NCBI GenBank assembly: GCA_905250025.1 | Contig: CAJNOJ010000011.1 | Location: forward strand, 315,287 to 379,286 | Direction of reading: 5' to 3' | DNA: 64,000 nt | Origin: Adineta ricciae | Taxonomy: Eukaryota; Rotifera; Eurotatoria; Adinetida; Adinetidae | Part shown: positions 47,892-60,166 of the stretch, in pieces | Numbering within the stretch: position 1 is the stretch's first letter | Layout of the letters: each line of letters opens with the position of its first letter | Position numbers and translations under genes: made by a program | The notes under the pieces: generated by a model | Told to the model about the DNA's origin: nothing | The model's database searches: none | The model's input: only the letters and a program-made list of their open reading frames with translations

Positions 47892-50846
47892 TGATAAGAA
47901 TGACAATTGTATGTGTTAAATTCGTATCTCAAGGGACACTGTGATTCATATATCAAACTACTCTCCAACACTGAGTATTATATTTTCCGAAATTAATTAA
48001 AGGAGAGATGTTCAATGTCTTTCATCAATCCCTACTATTGTCAACACTTCATCCATTAAAGGTTGCCGTGAAGGGATAGCAGGAGAAGACAATCAAGGAT
48101 TATGCCAGATCAAATGTCTCGAATTAACTTGTTACAATCGACAGTTAACAATTCCTTGTCATTCCAGATAGACTTTTGAATGATGCATTCATGTCATGTC
48201 GTTTAGCGCGTTCTTATTTGCTATCCATTAGTCAGTCGATGAGAAATCAATTCATAGTGGACATCGCGTGCCTATTGACAAAAGAAGACAAGAAAAAGGA
48301 ATGTGTATAGAACATGTACTTGTCTATTTTAATCAAGCGAGACGAGAAAAACTTCACTTCCTCCTCCTATTTTGATTTATCACTTCGATTCATTTATGTC
48401 CATTATCGTTCCAATGTAATTATATTTAGTAAGACGAGACAAGCATAAACTTTCGTGTTTGATTTTCAAGAGTATACTAACCATCTGTATGTATGTGTCA
48501 ACTCAATTGTCTGAGTTGGGATAGAGAAGAAATGAATGTTAAGTGCCGGCGTCATCGTTAACGATAAATCAACTATTATGTGTGTGCCATCATCAACTTC
48601 TTTTTAATGCGTCAAAATACCTTTCAACTGTCAAGGAAATCTCTTTCTCGTCGACGAGAGTTCCAAATCGATGTATGGATGTAATTTGATCCTATTGAAA
48701 TAGAAAATGATTATTATCTTGTTGTCATTCTTTCGTGCGCGGATTTTTATCACGCATTGTAAATAGAGAAGAACAGGAGATATGATTGAACCAACTGCTG
48801 ATCAATTCTTGAATTTCTTCTTGCCTATCTCATCTAATCAAATTGAGGAGAGGAGAAGAAAAGTGAAACGCATCATGCCTATTAGAAATGCTCTTTTTCA
48901 TTAACATGTGTTGAGAGTAATTTCAATCTGTATTCTACCTATGATAATCAACAAACTGTGATACATTGTCATTTGTTTAATCAATGGAACGGTCAACTTT
49001 CGTGTAGATAATTAGATATAGATTTCCGCTTTCTCATCTTTCAAAAGGAACGGCGACCGACACTCCTACTTAATATATTTTTTTTCTTATCTCGTCTCGA
49101 TATAATGAAGAGGAAGATAGTGACCGTCGCGCCATCGCGGAAGCCCTAACAGGCAAAGAAGAGGACGAAATAGAAAAGTCTAACATCCATGAACGTTGTT
49201 CACACATTCTCGTTTTGCCTTTTTCTTAAACTTTCTCACTTGTTGAAGAGAAAAAAAAATGGAATTAGTGAATGTGGATATGCTCATAGAAGCGAGAAGT
49301 GTCCTTGTCGCTTGTCTAGTCAGACTCGTGCCGAGATGAAAACATGTCACGGAACAATACAGTCATTGACGACGGTCACACTATCTTCTTTTTCTTCTTG
49401 GCACTATTAATGAACCTAGCATGATTAGATCGCGATGCATTGAATAGTGCTCCTCTTTCTTATATCATATATTTTTAATAGCATCTTGCGAACAACAAGG
49501 TCACGAATGATCAATGGAGTTTTAGTTCTATTAATACGAGATATGTGGATGACTTATTTAATCTAGAGTGAATTTCAGATGGAGATATGGTGATAGTATC
49601 AAACTGAATTATTGATGTAATATGTGGCTTCGATTTAATCGTGTAGGTCTAGCGAAAAGACTGTCCAATGTGCAAAGGAACGAACATGATCCCATCGAAA
49701 CTGCATTAACCAGCAAAAATCTGACACTATAGGGAGAAGGCATTTCTCTCTGGGCTACCGAAAGGCAGGCCCAACAAGCGTGTGACCGTCTTGTCCAAAA
49801 ACTTTCACCTAACTTTTTTCGATTGACTGTGCATCTTCGCACTAGAAGGAATTCTAAAGATGTAAATTCGTTGTGTCGTGTCTTTTAAATGTTCTTTCGT
49901 CACGCAGTATGTAAGCGTTTTCATTGGTGATAACTAAAGTACTGGCAGTCAGCACCACAGGGTGAATCTGCCTCTCAACCGAAAAGGTGAGGAAAATATA
50001 TCACGCGGGAATAAAAAAGAATTTAATCGTGTATAAAACTATTGGTGAAAGTTTTCGATAGTGTAAACAGTGTGTTTTTTTAATTTTTCTGAGGCAAATG
50101 GTAAAAAAAACCTAGGTGAGTCTTTATCGACGTCAAAGGTCAAGAAATGTACTCATAAAATCAACAGTCCTGTTGTCACGTTGGAGTCTGGACTAGGTGA
50201 TGAAATACCGTGAGGCAATAGTTATTCATTGAAGAAAGAGCGTTGTGCGGTATATTATTTAAGGAGAAAACTTGCCTTCGTACGTAACAAACGAAAACTA
50301 TTCATTTGGCTATATTAATTCATATCAACGAGTAAAGACCAGGTAACATCCTTTTCATGATAGAAGTTTACTCTGATGCTTAAAGAAAAAAACGACAGAA
50401 CACACTTCTCGTCAGTGTGGAATGTAATTGAAAAACATTTTTCTGTTCTTATCTCGACATTTAATACGAATAATTTGTACCGATTAATACTTGCATACAG
50501 TTTTTCAAAGGTACTGCTTTGCCTCTTAGGTAACCAGCCATAGGTATAGAGAGATGAAAAGAATCGATTTATTACGATCGAGTACAAAACAAAAGAATCA
50601 CATCGCATCAATCCTCACCTTTCTAAATCCCATGGCTGAGTACTGTCTTGATTCCCTATGATCAACATGGAGAAAAACTCGCAGTTTTCTTGCGTTCTAT
50701 ATAGTATTCTTGGCTTTAAAAGTGCAACGATTTTCTTTTACCCTGGAAGAGAATAAAACAGCCGGCATGAAGGACACTTGTTTTTTTCTTCTATCTAGAA
50801 TTTAAATAGATCGTCATTTATCACTTGAAATTACATTTACAATTTC

Positions 50847-50857
50847 ATGCAACGATG
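50847..50857 (+). promoter_or_regulatory. Minimal upstream ORF overlapping the transporter start codon
   Basis: The exon ends ATGCAACGATG just before the donor GTAAG. After splicing to ACC AAT at 50910, the first ATG reads Met-Gln-Arg-stop (TGA) and its stop overlaps the main ATG. This layout (ATGA overlap) allows termination and re-initiation and may damp translation. Confidence 0.45.
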
Positions 50858-52016
50858 GTAAGTTAAAAGCTTACGAAACATCAACTGAAAATAATGTTCA
50901 TCATTATAGACCAATGAACAACAAGTTCCATTACAAACAATCTCAGCCAATGTCGTTGAAACATCTTCATCATCTGCTTTCAAAACTATATACAAACGAT
51001 TACATGCGCATTCCGGTGTTTGGTACATGCTCACATCAAATATCCTATTTGCGTGTTGTACATTCTCATTGAAGCTCATTCCTGCCGATATGTTCGACAT
51101 CATGATCGTACGTTTTGCTGTCCAAACGATCGTATTTGGCATATACGCAATCTGCTATAAACATTACAGTGTCTTCGATACTCACGGACAACCAATTGCC
51201 AGTGTCTTGAATGTCTTAATGTCAAGTGGAACGAATTTAACTTATTTAGCAGCGTTTTACTTTCTCCCCTTATCAGATCTCAACACAATCAAATATACCT
51301 ACATCGTTTGGGCAGCGATTTTAGCCGTGATATTTCTTAAAGAGCGTTTTAGATTGATCAATGGTATATCGTTAGCATTGACTGTTGCGGGTTTATTACT
51401 TGCAACGAAACCTCAATTTTTTATCAAAATTTTCAGTGAAATGTTCATTGAAACTCCAAAGAATATCTCGTTAACAACCATTGCGACAACAACAGTTCTC
51501 AATCAAGTGACTACAACTTCATCTTACTACTATCTCGGTGTTATTCTCGCTTTTATCTCTTCGTTAACCAAAGCAATACAAATGATCGCACGCAAACAAT
51601 TAGTCAAGACGAAACAGCCTTACTCCGTGATGAACTTCCAATTCACAGCGTTCGCTTTAATCATCGCACTTTCATACAGTCTTATTCGGCGAATTTGGCA
51701 GCCTGTAGGTTATCCATGGAAGTGGATGTTCTCCGCTGGAGTCATCATTGGTGCAATACAATTAATAGTTAATACATTTCTTGCCAAAGCATTAAAACGG
51801 GAGAATGTTCAATTGGTATCGATTATTGGTACATTTGATATTCTCTATGCTTGCTTATTACAGTATATTTTTCTTAAATTAACGAAATCTGGGATGTTTT
51901 ACGTTGGTGCCTCACTGATTGTCATCTCGGCTATCATACTCTCGATTGATAACCATTCAAGGAGCCAAAAGTTGAAACAACAACAACAAGAAAAGAATCC
52001 AGAGAGTAATGCTTGA
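50855..52016 (+). CDS. SLC35G-like EamA/DMT-superfamily transporter
   Basis: Two exons: the Met codon alone (50855-50857) ends exon 1, a 52-base intron follows and 50910-52016 encodes the rest, 369 residues. After a polar N-terminus of about 45 residues come about ten membrane segments in two EamA halves (LSDLNTIKYTYIVWAAILAV, then ISLALTVAGLLLATKP; second half YYYLGVILAFISS and WMFSAGVIIGAIQLI). The closest family impression is SLC35G, membrane proteins without firmly known substrates. An internal Met at 51027 would cut off the N-terminus and part of membrane segment 1, so the spliced start is preferred. The tail is a Gln/Lys-rich cytoplasmic stretch. It converges with HEXD. Confidence 0.78.
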
Positions 52017-52189
52017 AATGTTAGCAAATCCAATGCTTTGTTTCGTTCCCATCAGTAAATCTAATTCTTCCCAGCACTATTTGCCTTTTCCTACATTTTT
52101 ATTCAACAATTCAACTACCGACCTCATCCTTTGCTCATCGATATTCGTGATAGAAACAGAGTGACTAGAATATTTTCCATTGAAAACAT

Positions 52190-54277
52190 TTATAACAAAT
52201 TATTAATCGTATAATTTCGTCGTTTGATTACAATAGGTGATGTGTTGTTGGGTATTGGACGTTGCGACCATGCCGATTGATTTTTCAGTGCACGTTCGAT
52301 AAAGTTCACGCGAGATTGAACCTCTTTGAATTTTTTCATGAAATATGTTTGTAACCATTCAGGAGCGATGTCTGCAGTGAAAAACTGCGAACATGTACGT
52401 TGAAATGAATCAATAAAGTAAAGCATTTGTTCTTCTAAATAGTACAAGCGTTGGAGACATTCTTGACTTCGTTTATAATGAATATAGTTTTGACGGAGAT
52501 GTAGATCAGTTACGTACAAACGAACGAATGACATCGTTTCGTCGTATTGATGAAGGACAGCGTCATGTTGATACATCATTTCATACATTTCATGTCCTAC
52601 GTGGAAGAATCAATAGTCTATTCGACAAAGAAAAAGTGAAGATTCTCACCTGGAAATGTGCAGGATATGTAAATACTATCGATCGGCTTCTCCCAGAACG
52701 GTACTCGGTCACATCCTAACAATGTTCGTCCAATGGTCGTATTTTGTACGTGATTGATACGACCATAGACAATTGTTTGTAAGGCGTATGCAAGTGATGG
52801 AATCGATGAGGGAAGAAATTCACATAATGATAACATATGATCGTACCGAGACCAACCAGTTACAGCGATACCGGTAAAGTTGACTCGATGTCGAGTTGAG
52901 GCAGTATACATAGTTTCCAACCATGTTTGTTGGTTACGTTGATGATGACCAATATAACTCATTGTGGTGATCTCACCTGAAGAACCTTTAAATGAACTAG
53001 CGACCCAAACTTCATGAAACATCGAAAATCTAAATCATTCAATATTAAAAATACGCATGTACGAAGGAAAATCGTCTTTACCGCATCCAAAATCCGTCAT
53101 CAAACCACGGGTTAACATCGTCAACATATGTCCACACCATTGGTACAACAAGATCAATTAATTCAGTAGTCTACTCAATAACCTCCATCGATTTAGTAGA
53201 TAATAATAGCCGTAACACTTACATTACTAGAACCTGAGTTAATTAGTTGTGAAATCATATCGTGCCATATAAATAATTTTATGTTAGGACGTTTGGATTT
53301 AACATACTTCGCCACCCGAGTAACATGTCTTGAAACGAAAATATATAAATAACTAAAGTCAAAGATAATTCAAAACTAAAACCTGATAAACAGATCTGCC
53401 TCGTCACGAAAGTTCAGATTAACGCATTGAGGATGAACGAGACGGTAGTAAACCTCATCACAACCCATATGAAGATATGGAATGGTTGGATGAAGAGATA
53501 ATATTTGGTCAATCATTTCTACAATTTATTCCAGATCTTCTATCAACATATCAATCATTTCCGTAACCTACCAAATAGTAACTTGTAACTTTCTTCTAGA
53601 CATGGTGTAATCACTTGCGGATATCGACGATCTTCTCTCAGATGCAGAAACTCTTTCAGTTTAAGAACATATTCCAAATGTCCATAAACTTGAAGTAAAG
53701 GCATGACTTTCAAATCGTTCGTCTTAGCTAATTGTAAGATTTGCTCGACATCATTCTTCGAATACGCAAAACCGTGTTTGATAATCGATAAATTTCCGGT
53801 GAATGGAAACATATCTTCATATTCAATCAATAAGCCTGTAGCACCCAGTTGCTTTAGAAAAGGAAATAGCTGTCTGTAGTAATCGAGTTTTGGTGCAGCA
53901 CCTTTCAAATCGAGATGAACAAAACGTTCGAGAGTTTTTGTTTCGATCACTGGATTGAGTCGTCGTTGAATCGTTGGATACGGAAAGATTTGTCGCTGAT
54001 TATTGAAATTATTTACAAATGGAACTGCATTAGGCATTTGATTATACGGATCTTGATATTGTGCATGAAGTCGTTGTGCATCATTATTGATTACAGTAAA
54101 TTGATCGAGGTTTGTCAAGCGCTTGGAACGACTGAAATGTGAGCTTTCAACAGATTGTACTGAATGTTCCGAGAAGACAATATCACGCTTTTGATGGATG
54201 ACAAACAAACTGAACAGTGTTATTGGTAAACAAATACCAAGAGCAAGATTGCGGCGTAGACTTCGACGAGTTAACAT
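52190..54277 (-). CDS. HEXD: Hexosaminidase D-like glycosyl hydrolase (GH20)
   Basis: Six exons: 54277-53572, 53518-53383, 53328-53223, 53170-53082, 53029-52650 and 52596-52190, 607 residues (human 486). The N-terminus has a membrane anchor (LALGICLPITLFSLFVI, type II). The GH20 barrel follows: FVHLDLKGAAPKLDYYRQLF, ATGLLIEYEDMFPF, VMPLLQVYGHLEYVLK, then HMGCDEVYY with the catalytic Asp-Glu pair, IWHDM and TGWSRYDH. It should remove terminal beta-linked N-acetylhexosamine, preferring GalNAc in mammals. Unlike the mostly cytosolic or nuclear mammalian HEXD, this form is predicted to be membrane-anchored with a lumenal catalytic domain, as in some invertebrate relatives. The C-terminal 130 residues are helical. 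Confidence 0.9.
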
Positions 54278-55475
54278 TTAATCATTCATTCATTCGGATA
54301 CGACAAACTAGAATAATAAAAAATAACAACGCATTAAAAAAATGTACTCAGAGTTTCGCTTCTTTTCTTTGCCTCATAACATAACGTCAGCAATGTTGCT
54401 TTAATCGTATAGGCCGGTACCTTTCTTCTCCTTCTCCTCTCGTTCTGCACTCGATACTATATGAAAGTTGTTCTATGGACGCTTGTCATAAGTCAAAAGT
54501 AAACAGATACATACTCTATTTCTAGCCTACACCATAAGTAATCTCTTCGTTTCTCTCTCATCTTGCACATCAACAATATTTTCTCCATGACATAATCAGC
54601 GTTCTCTCTCTCTCTCTCTCTCTAGTGCGAGTTCTCTTTTCGAGGAAAGATTTAGCCAATAATAACTGATTTGATTTGAATGTGTAGAAAAACTCGTAAT
54701 CACATCAATCTCGACGAAATCCATTCTTTTCCAACGCTAATGCACTTCCTTTCAAAACTCTGGCATGAAAGCTTGAAAAGACTTGGCATGTTCGAACAAA
54801 GGAAAAAGAAAAAAATCTGATTAATATCGACGAGATTATTTGAAAACTGCATGTTATACACAGTTACTTCGACAACGACGAGGAGAAAAAGAACGTCAAC
54901 AAGTATTATCTAAGTTTGTCTTATTCTGTCGAACGGCGGATATAATCAAAAGAAAAAGAACAGATAAGTAACTATCGGTCAGTTAAAAATTCATCTAATC
55001 GCACGTAAGACGACGAGAAAGAGAACGAGTCAGCAATTTAAAAGATCTTTCCTCGAGGGAATGCGAATTACGGTGATTCAGAGTTGCGGTTGGCAAGCAG
55101 AACAGATGAAGGCGTTTCGAATTACCAATTTCCATCTGACAATCATCTATTCATTCAGATTAATGCGAAGCGATGACTCAATTTCAACGTAAAGATTAGT
55201 TTGTGCCGAAAATTCATCTCCACGCTGACGTGATCAGCCATAGAAGAAGTAAATTCTCATAATCTTGTGATTAACTTAGCAATACTCTGCATACATTCAA
55301 TGCTATTATTTCATTTTCATCTTTCACTGTCTCTTTTCTAAATAGTAATTGACACTTTTGATGGAAGATCAGATGAAGTTCTTTATGTGATTATTTGCAA
55401 ATCGATTTTGATAACGATTCTGTTTTATTTGAGAAACATGGCAGAAGCCAATAGAATGAATCAAACTACTTCAAA
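54278..55475. other. Non-coding region between HEXD and HSPBP1
   Basis: About 1.2 kb with no exon recognised. A (TC)n run lies at about 54606-54625. The 102-codon plus-strand frame at 55387-55695 is the shadow of the antisense HSPBP1 last exon. Confidence 0.5.
54606..54625. repeat. (TC)n microsatellite
   Basis: A pure dinucleotide run about 330 bp upstream of the HEXD start codon. Confidence 0.75.
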
Positions 55476-56687
55476 TCAAGATATTGGGAGTAATTGTTCA
55501 CTTGGATTGGCAGTAGGTTCGGGTGCAGATGAAGTTAGTAGAACTCGAATTTGGTTGATTAGATTGATTTCATCCTACGAAAGTCAGTTGAATAGAGGTG
55601 CCCAATCGATGAACGTGAAAAGCACTTACTTCTTCTTCAGAATTTTGAAGAACTTGTCGGCGTTCATTGAGTTTCTGTTGAAATTGTTCGACTAGCGCTG
55701 AATCGCGTTCAGCAAGGGAAAATAGTGCATTTGGTTTAGCACTGGATAAGGTAAGAATTGTCTCGAGGACATGTTGATGATCTGGACATGCTTCGTTGTT
55801 GAACAAACGTATCAATTCTTCCAATGCGCCATTCTCATAGAAAATTTCTGAGAAAAGAAAAACGAAATAAAAGTGAATCGAAAGAGTCGGTCAAGATTTA
55901 CTTTTCATTTGCGCACTGGAAGTGCAAATCGTATTAATAAGGAAGCATAATTTATTTTGTAAACGTGGAATGGGAGATGATAATGCTTTGATTAATACTT
56001 TTGCACCTTGATACTTTTGTAACTGAAGTTGACCAAGTGTATAGCCTCGAACTAATGCTAAATATTCAAATAAAATGTTGTCATTTCCTGTTTTCTCTGA
56101 AAAGACTTCGATCTACCTGATATTGCGGTCACAGCTTTGGTTTTCAAGTCGGCATTGTTCGATTCCTCGACAATCTTCAATAGTTTTTGTTGTAAACCTG
56201 ATTGCACAATAATTCGCTGACAGTGATCATTATTCTGAACTAAAGTCGCGATCAATGAACATGTCTGAATACGAATTTGATCATCGGAATGATCCAACAA
56301 TGGCGCGAGAATATCTAAACCACCGATAGTGAAAAAATCTTTTGCTAAATCAAGTTCTTCTGTCCAATGACAAAGTTCATCAAGAAATTCCTTCTTTTGC
56401 GCTTCGTTGACTTCAGCATCTTTGATTTTACTGATGCATAATTTCAGCCGCTCAACCGGATTCACCGTCATGTTTTCCAATGCATTGTTTAACCACTCTC
56501 GCTTCTAAAAATATCGAATAAAAACATGCTTTTCAAAGTGAATGAATGTGGTTACCTCGGCAGTCATCGGTTCTACATCGGTCGTTGTCGCTGCTGCTGC
56601 TGCTGCCGCCGCTTCTTCCTCAGCGGTGTTCTTCACAGTCCATTGGAAGAGACTGTTGAGAAAACTTTGTTTCGAACTGTCAGCCAT
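55476..56687 (-). CDS. HSPBP1: HSPBP1/FES1-type Hsp70 nucleotide exchange factor
   Basis: Minus-strand exons: 56687-56556, one from 56504 to about 56116, one from about 56050, one from about 55850 to 55628 and a last exon ending 55476. The N-terminus has an alanine run (TAEEEAAAAAAAA), comparable to the low-complexity N-terminus of human HSPBP1. Armadillo-like helices follow: KREWLNNALENM, LDLAKDFFTIGGLDILAPLL, IRIQTCSLIATLVQNN, LKTKAVTAISG, LVRGYTLGQLQLQKYQGAKV. The true end is DEINLINQIRVLLTSS...LLPIS after an intron behind SEEE. The product binds Hsp70 and triggers ADP release. About 330 residues, similar to the human protein. The gene has a TAGATGGCGC-like motif 207 bp upstream. Confidence 0.9.
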
Positions 56688-57168
56688 TTGAAGTTGTTAT
56701 CGTAATCAAAAACAAAAAAAAACAGACATATTTTTATGTGATCCGTCAATACATCTGGACTATTCTCGAAAATTCCAGTGGTTTGCTTAGAAACTCGCTT
56801 GAGAAATGAGGAAATAGGCAAGGAAATAATTCGTGCAATGATGCAATGAAATATAGTCATACCGTGGTAACCAATTCGAAATGATCTTGTACACAGATGG
56901 CGCTAGCCATAAGCTAAACTGTAATTTTACTCCAAAAAAGAATCACACAAGAGTATTTACACGTGGGCAGAAATACGCCAAATAAAAGAAAATATTTCAT
57001 GAAAATATTCATATATATATATGTGTATATTCAGCAATAAATCGTCGACTTTCCGACAAATAGACACACGAAAAAGAAATATCTCAACGAACATCGGTAA
57101 TCACAATGACTTTATATACTAACACAACCGACTGAACGTTAGATAGATCGTAGTAAAGAAGTTCACAC
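56688..57168. other. Intergenic region between HSPBP1 and nuclear receptor
   Basis: HSPBP1 5' flank and nuclear receptor 3' flank. It contains an AGATGGCGC motif at 56894 and an (AT)n run near 57010. No exon seen. Confidence 0.5.
56894..56905 (+). promoter_or_regulatory. CAGATGGCGCTA motif upstream of HSPBP1
   Basis: This is the fourth exact AGATGGCGC occurrence in a gene-upstream position in the window, here in the orientation opposite to the gene. Confidence 0.35.
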
Positions 57169-59027
57169 TCAGTAATTGCGAGACGAAGGTGTTGTCATAA
57201 TGGTATTCGAAAGAATTGATGGCGAGGTACGATTTGTGTACATAGGAGAAGATTGAATAGGATCATACGGTGATCGATTTTCTTTTTGTAATTCGTTCAA
57301 ATGAGACGTCCCACTAATCATAGTTGAATCGAATTCCGATGATGATTGACAAGATTGATGGTGCGAATGAGCGACTGCACTGAGAGATGAGGAACGATTG
57401 TCATCTTCAACCATTTCACATAGATTAACATTGGCTAATGTTGAACATAATTTTTGAAGATCTATTTGACACACATTGGAAATCAAATCAAAATGAGCAA
57501 CTGCTGATCAAATGAACATTTACCTATGAGTAAAGGAACTAGATGTTGAAACATTCGTTGGCCAACAGTAGAACCGAATCGGTCGTGTAAGAATCGACCT
57601 GTAATATCGATGTAAATCTGTTGGATTTTCTTCAATTTCGTTTGCTGTTCTTCACTCGAATGGATTTGACATTGATGAGAAAAGAGAAGAATAGTCATAA
57701 GCAATAGAAACACCGTGTGCGAATCTTCATCTGCTTGTTTATCATTTGTCGATTGATATGTAGCAGACAGAAAACCTTTCGCCAAAACAACAAAGTCGTG
57801 ATAAAGTTTCGGACCGTAAACATAAGACAGATATTTCGCATCATATGGGTCATCGTCTAGGAAGAAAAAGATGAAAATTCATGTCCGATGGGATTTTCTC
57901 GTAAATCTTACTTGTTGTACGATCAACAAATGTGTCGGTGTGAACATCGTAAGTTAATGCGCCGTGAAACATGAAAACTGATAACATATTTTGAATTAAA
58001 ATCGACGTTTTTTCGTGTTGAGTCAATAATTGAAATTCTGGAATCAGACTAAAAAAATTCAATAATCGCACTGTTGTCATTTGGGTTAATTCTCGTGTTA
58101 GATCTTTAATCGATGCTAATTTTAAATCCGAATCCTCCATTTGCAGGATAATTGCATTCCGATAGAGAAGTTTACGTGGCTGATGATATCGATGACAGAT
58201 CGATTGATAACCATGGGATAATTGTCCGAGAAGATACTGTTGACGGTCGTACAGTTTTTGATCCGATGGCGGATACATGGTTAGCATTGGAAAAGTTGCA
58301 GGCGAGGATTTCTATGTAGAAAAATACGGATTTGCATATAAGGTGAGTGAGGAGAATGTGAACTGACGATGAACGCTCGAGAATTTTTGGCCATTTCATC
58401 GGTTGTTGTTACTTGTTGTGACGCTATTTGAGCCTGTTGCTTTAATAAACGATTTCGTTCGACTTTTTCGCGTTTAATCACCTTTTCTTCGTCGGATAAA
58501 ATCCAATCTTTACGCATTTCTACATAGAACAAAAGAAATTTCGTGCAACACACTTTTCACGTCATTTTTCCAATGAAAATGATACATACTGCATTGAAAA
58601 CATTTCAATAATCGACAACGTTTGCATCGTTTGCGTGTTGCAACTGTAATAACACACTTGTCATTATTTCGACAACGAAATTTATCCTAAACGAATCTTT
58701 CTTCTCACAAACAAATCAATTTCAATCGCTTTACCATCGATTTCAATGCATTTCGACGAAAGAAGGCTTTGCACGATTCGCACGTGACTAAACCAAACGC
58801 AGGTAATTAACTCAAAAGATTCGCTTTAACTGACTTTGATCAAAATTATATCCATGTGCATCGGCGCCACATACAACACACGGCGGAATATCTTTACCAC
58901 GTCTGGTTCCATTCGTCGTACTGCTACTCGTACTACCGGAACTCGACCGTGATATATGATTTCGAGGATGTTTGTTGTATTCATCAGCATCGACACTCAA
59001 CGTTCGCTCACCATTTGCGTTATTCAT
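57169..59027 (-). CDS. Nuclear hormone receptor
   Basis: The start is ATG at 59027 (MNNANGERTLSVD), with an acceptor (TTTTTTCCAG) close upstream. A Ser-rich N-terminus leads to the DNA-binding domain: [29 protein letters not shown] split over short exons, then FRCRNNDKC...RKRCKRCRLLKCF. The P-box is CESCKA. A basic hinge (IKREKVERNRLLKQQ) precedes a ligand-binding domain of about 300 residues (LTQHEKTSILIQNMLSVFMFHG, HTVFLLLMTILLFS, FGSTVGQRMFQHLVPLLI). The tail is Ser/His-rich, ending SSRNY. About 500 residues. The receptor subfamily cannot be assigned safely; the P-box and short spacing suggest a divergent, possibly lineage-expanded group. It should bind DNA response elements, with an unknown ligand or none. 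Confidence 0.85.
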
Positions 59028-60166
59028 TGTAGATTCGTATTTGTGGATCTGGAAAAAAAGCAAAGAAAAAAGAGCCATGCGACATCCGCATACAAAGAAC
59101 AAATCTTTTGAATAGATTTTACTTGATACATAAGCACATTTTATCATAATATAACGAAAACATAGCTTCCTATGATTATCTCGTTCACCTGCTAAATAAA
59201 AACAGTCAAGCGCAAAGTCAGTAAGGACAAATATACAAATTACCGCTGAGTACATTTCACATCGGTATTCTTACGATCACGAACATATTTCATGCGACGA
59301 GAGAGAAAAAGAAATCATTTATATTTGGAAACTCAGACTTGCTTGTCAACATAATATATCCTATGGTTCCTGTCAACTGAACGGGTAATATATCGAAGAA
59401 GAGGAATCAAACATGTTAGTCAATATGAACACGAGCGTATATTTGTTTAGATATTCGTGCAATGAACACGCAATAAAAAAGAATATTGATTATATTAGTC
59501 CGCTTGTTTTATATGTAATCAGCATACCTATTAATTTCTAAGATAATCGTATTTATACGAGAAAATTGATCTACGCACTCGCAATATCTAGTCAGGACGG
59601 TTATTATAACGAGAGAATTCCTGCACACTTCTCTAATATAAATGCGTAATGTCAGAGAGATGATTGAGAACAAAAGACCCACCGGTGCGCAAGAAAAAAA
59701 GAAATTTAGCTTTTCAAAAGCATTATTTATAGGAAAAAAGGTCATACTTATGTCGTACTTGTCAAAGGTTAACTTCATTTGCGAGAGACTATCTGTTCTC
59801 TGAGAGTGATTCTCAGAGACCTATTAGCGCATGTTTAAGCTTAAAAAAGAACTAAACAGATTTCCGCATAAGGAGATGTTCTCATTCAAAGCCTCGAAAA
59901 CAACAATATAATAATGCGATGAGATATTTTTAGATAATCATCGGAAGACATTTTACCTATAAGAAAAGTATGCTTCTCTGTAATTTATATAAATTGTCGA
60001 CACAGAAATCTTAAATATTAATTAGTTAAAGCTCTCAAACGTCAATGCTACTACATAAGAGAATAACACAGGTGTTTTTCACTCCAATGAAACATGTATG
60101 GGTGTTGATTGAACGTGAGAAACTCAGGGATAAACTCTAATATATTGAATTTTATTTTTAACGCAT
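59028..60166. other. Non-coding region upstream of the nuclear receptor
   Basis: No exon recognised. It probably contains the nuclear receptor promoter and a 5' UTR exon. The open frames here are short and featureless. Confidence 0.45.

Larger units (their letters stand above)
47496..50854. other. Gene-poor region upstream of the cadherin gene
   Basis: About 3.3 kb without a recognisable exon. It holds purine-rich runs (near 47578-47650 and 47873-47890), poly-A/T tracts and a GC-richer, hairpin-forming patch at about 49640-49850. It probably contains regulatory DNA of the cadherin gene and the 5' end of the transporter gene. Confidence 0.5.

Noticed and set aside
56860-56876. Second X-box-like site near HSPBP1 (GTGGTAACC)
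   Set aside because: Only one half-site fits; HSPBP1 is not a ciliary gene and the match is within chance.
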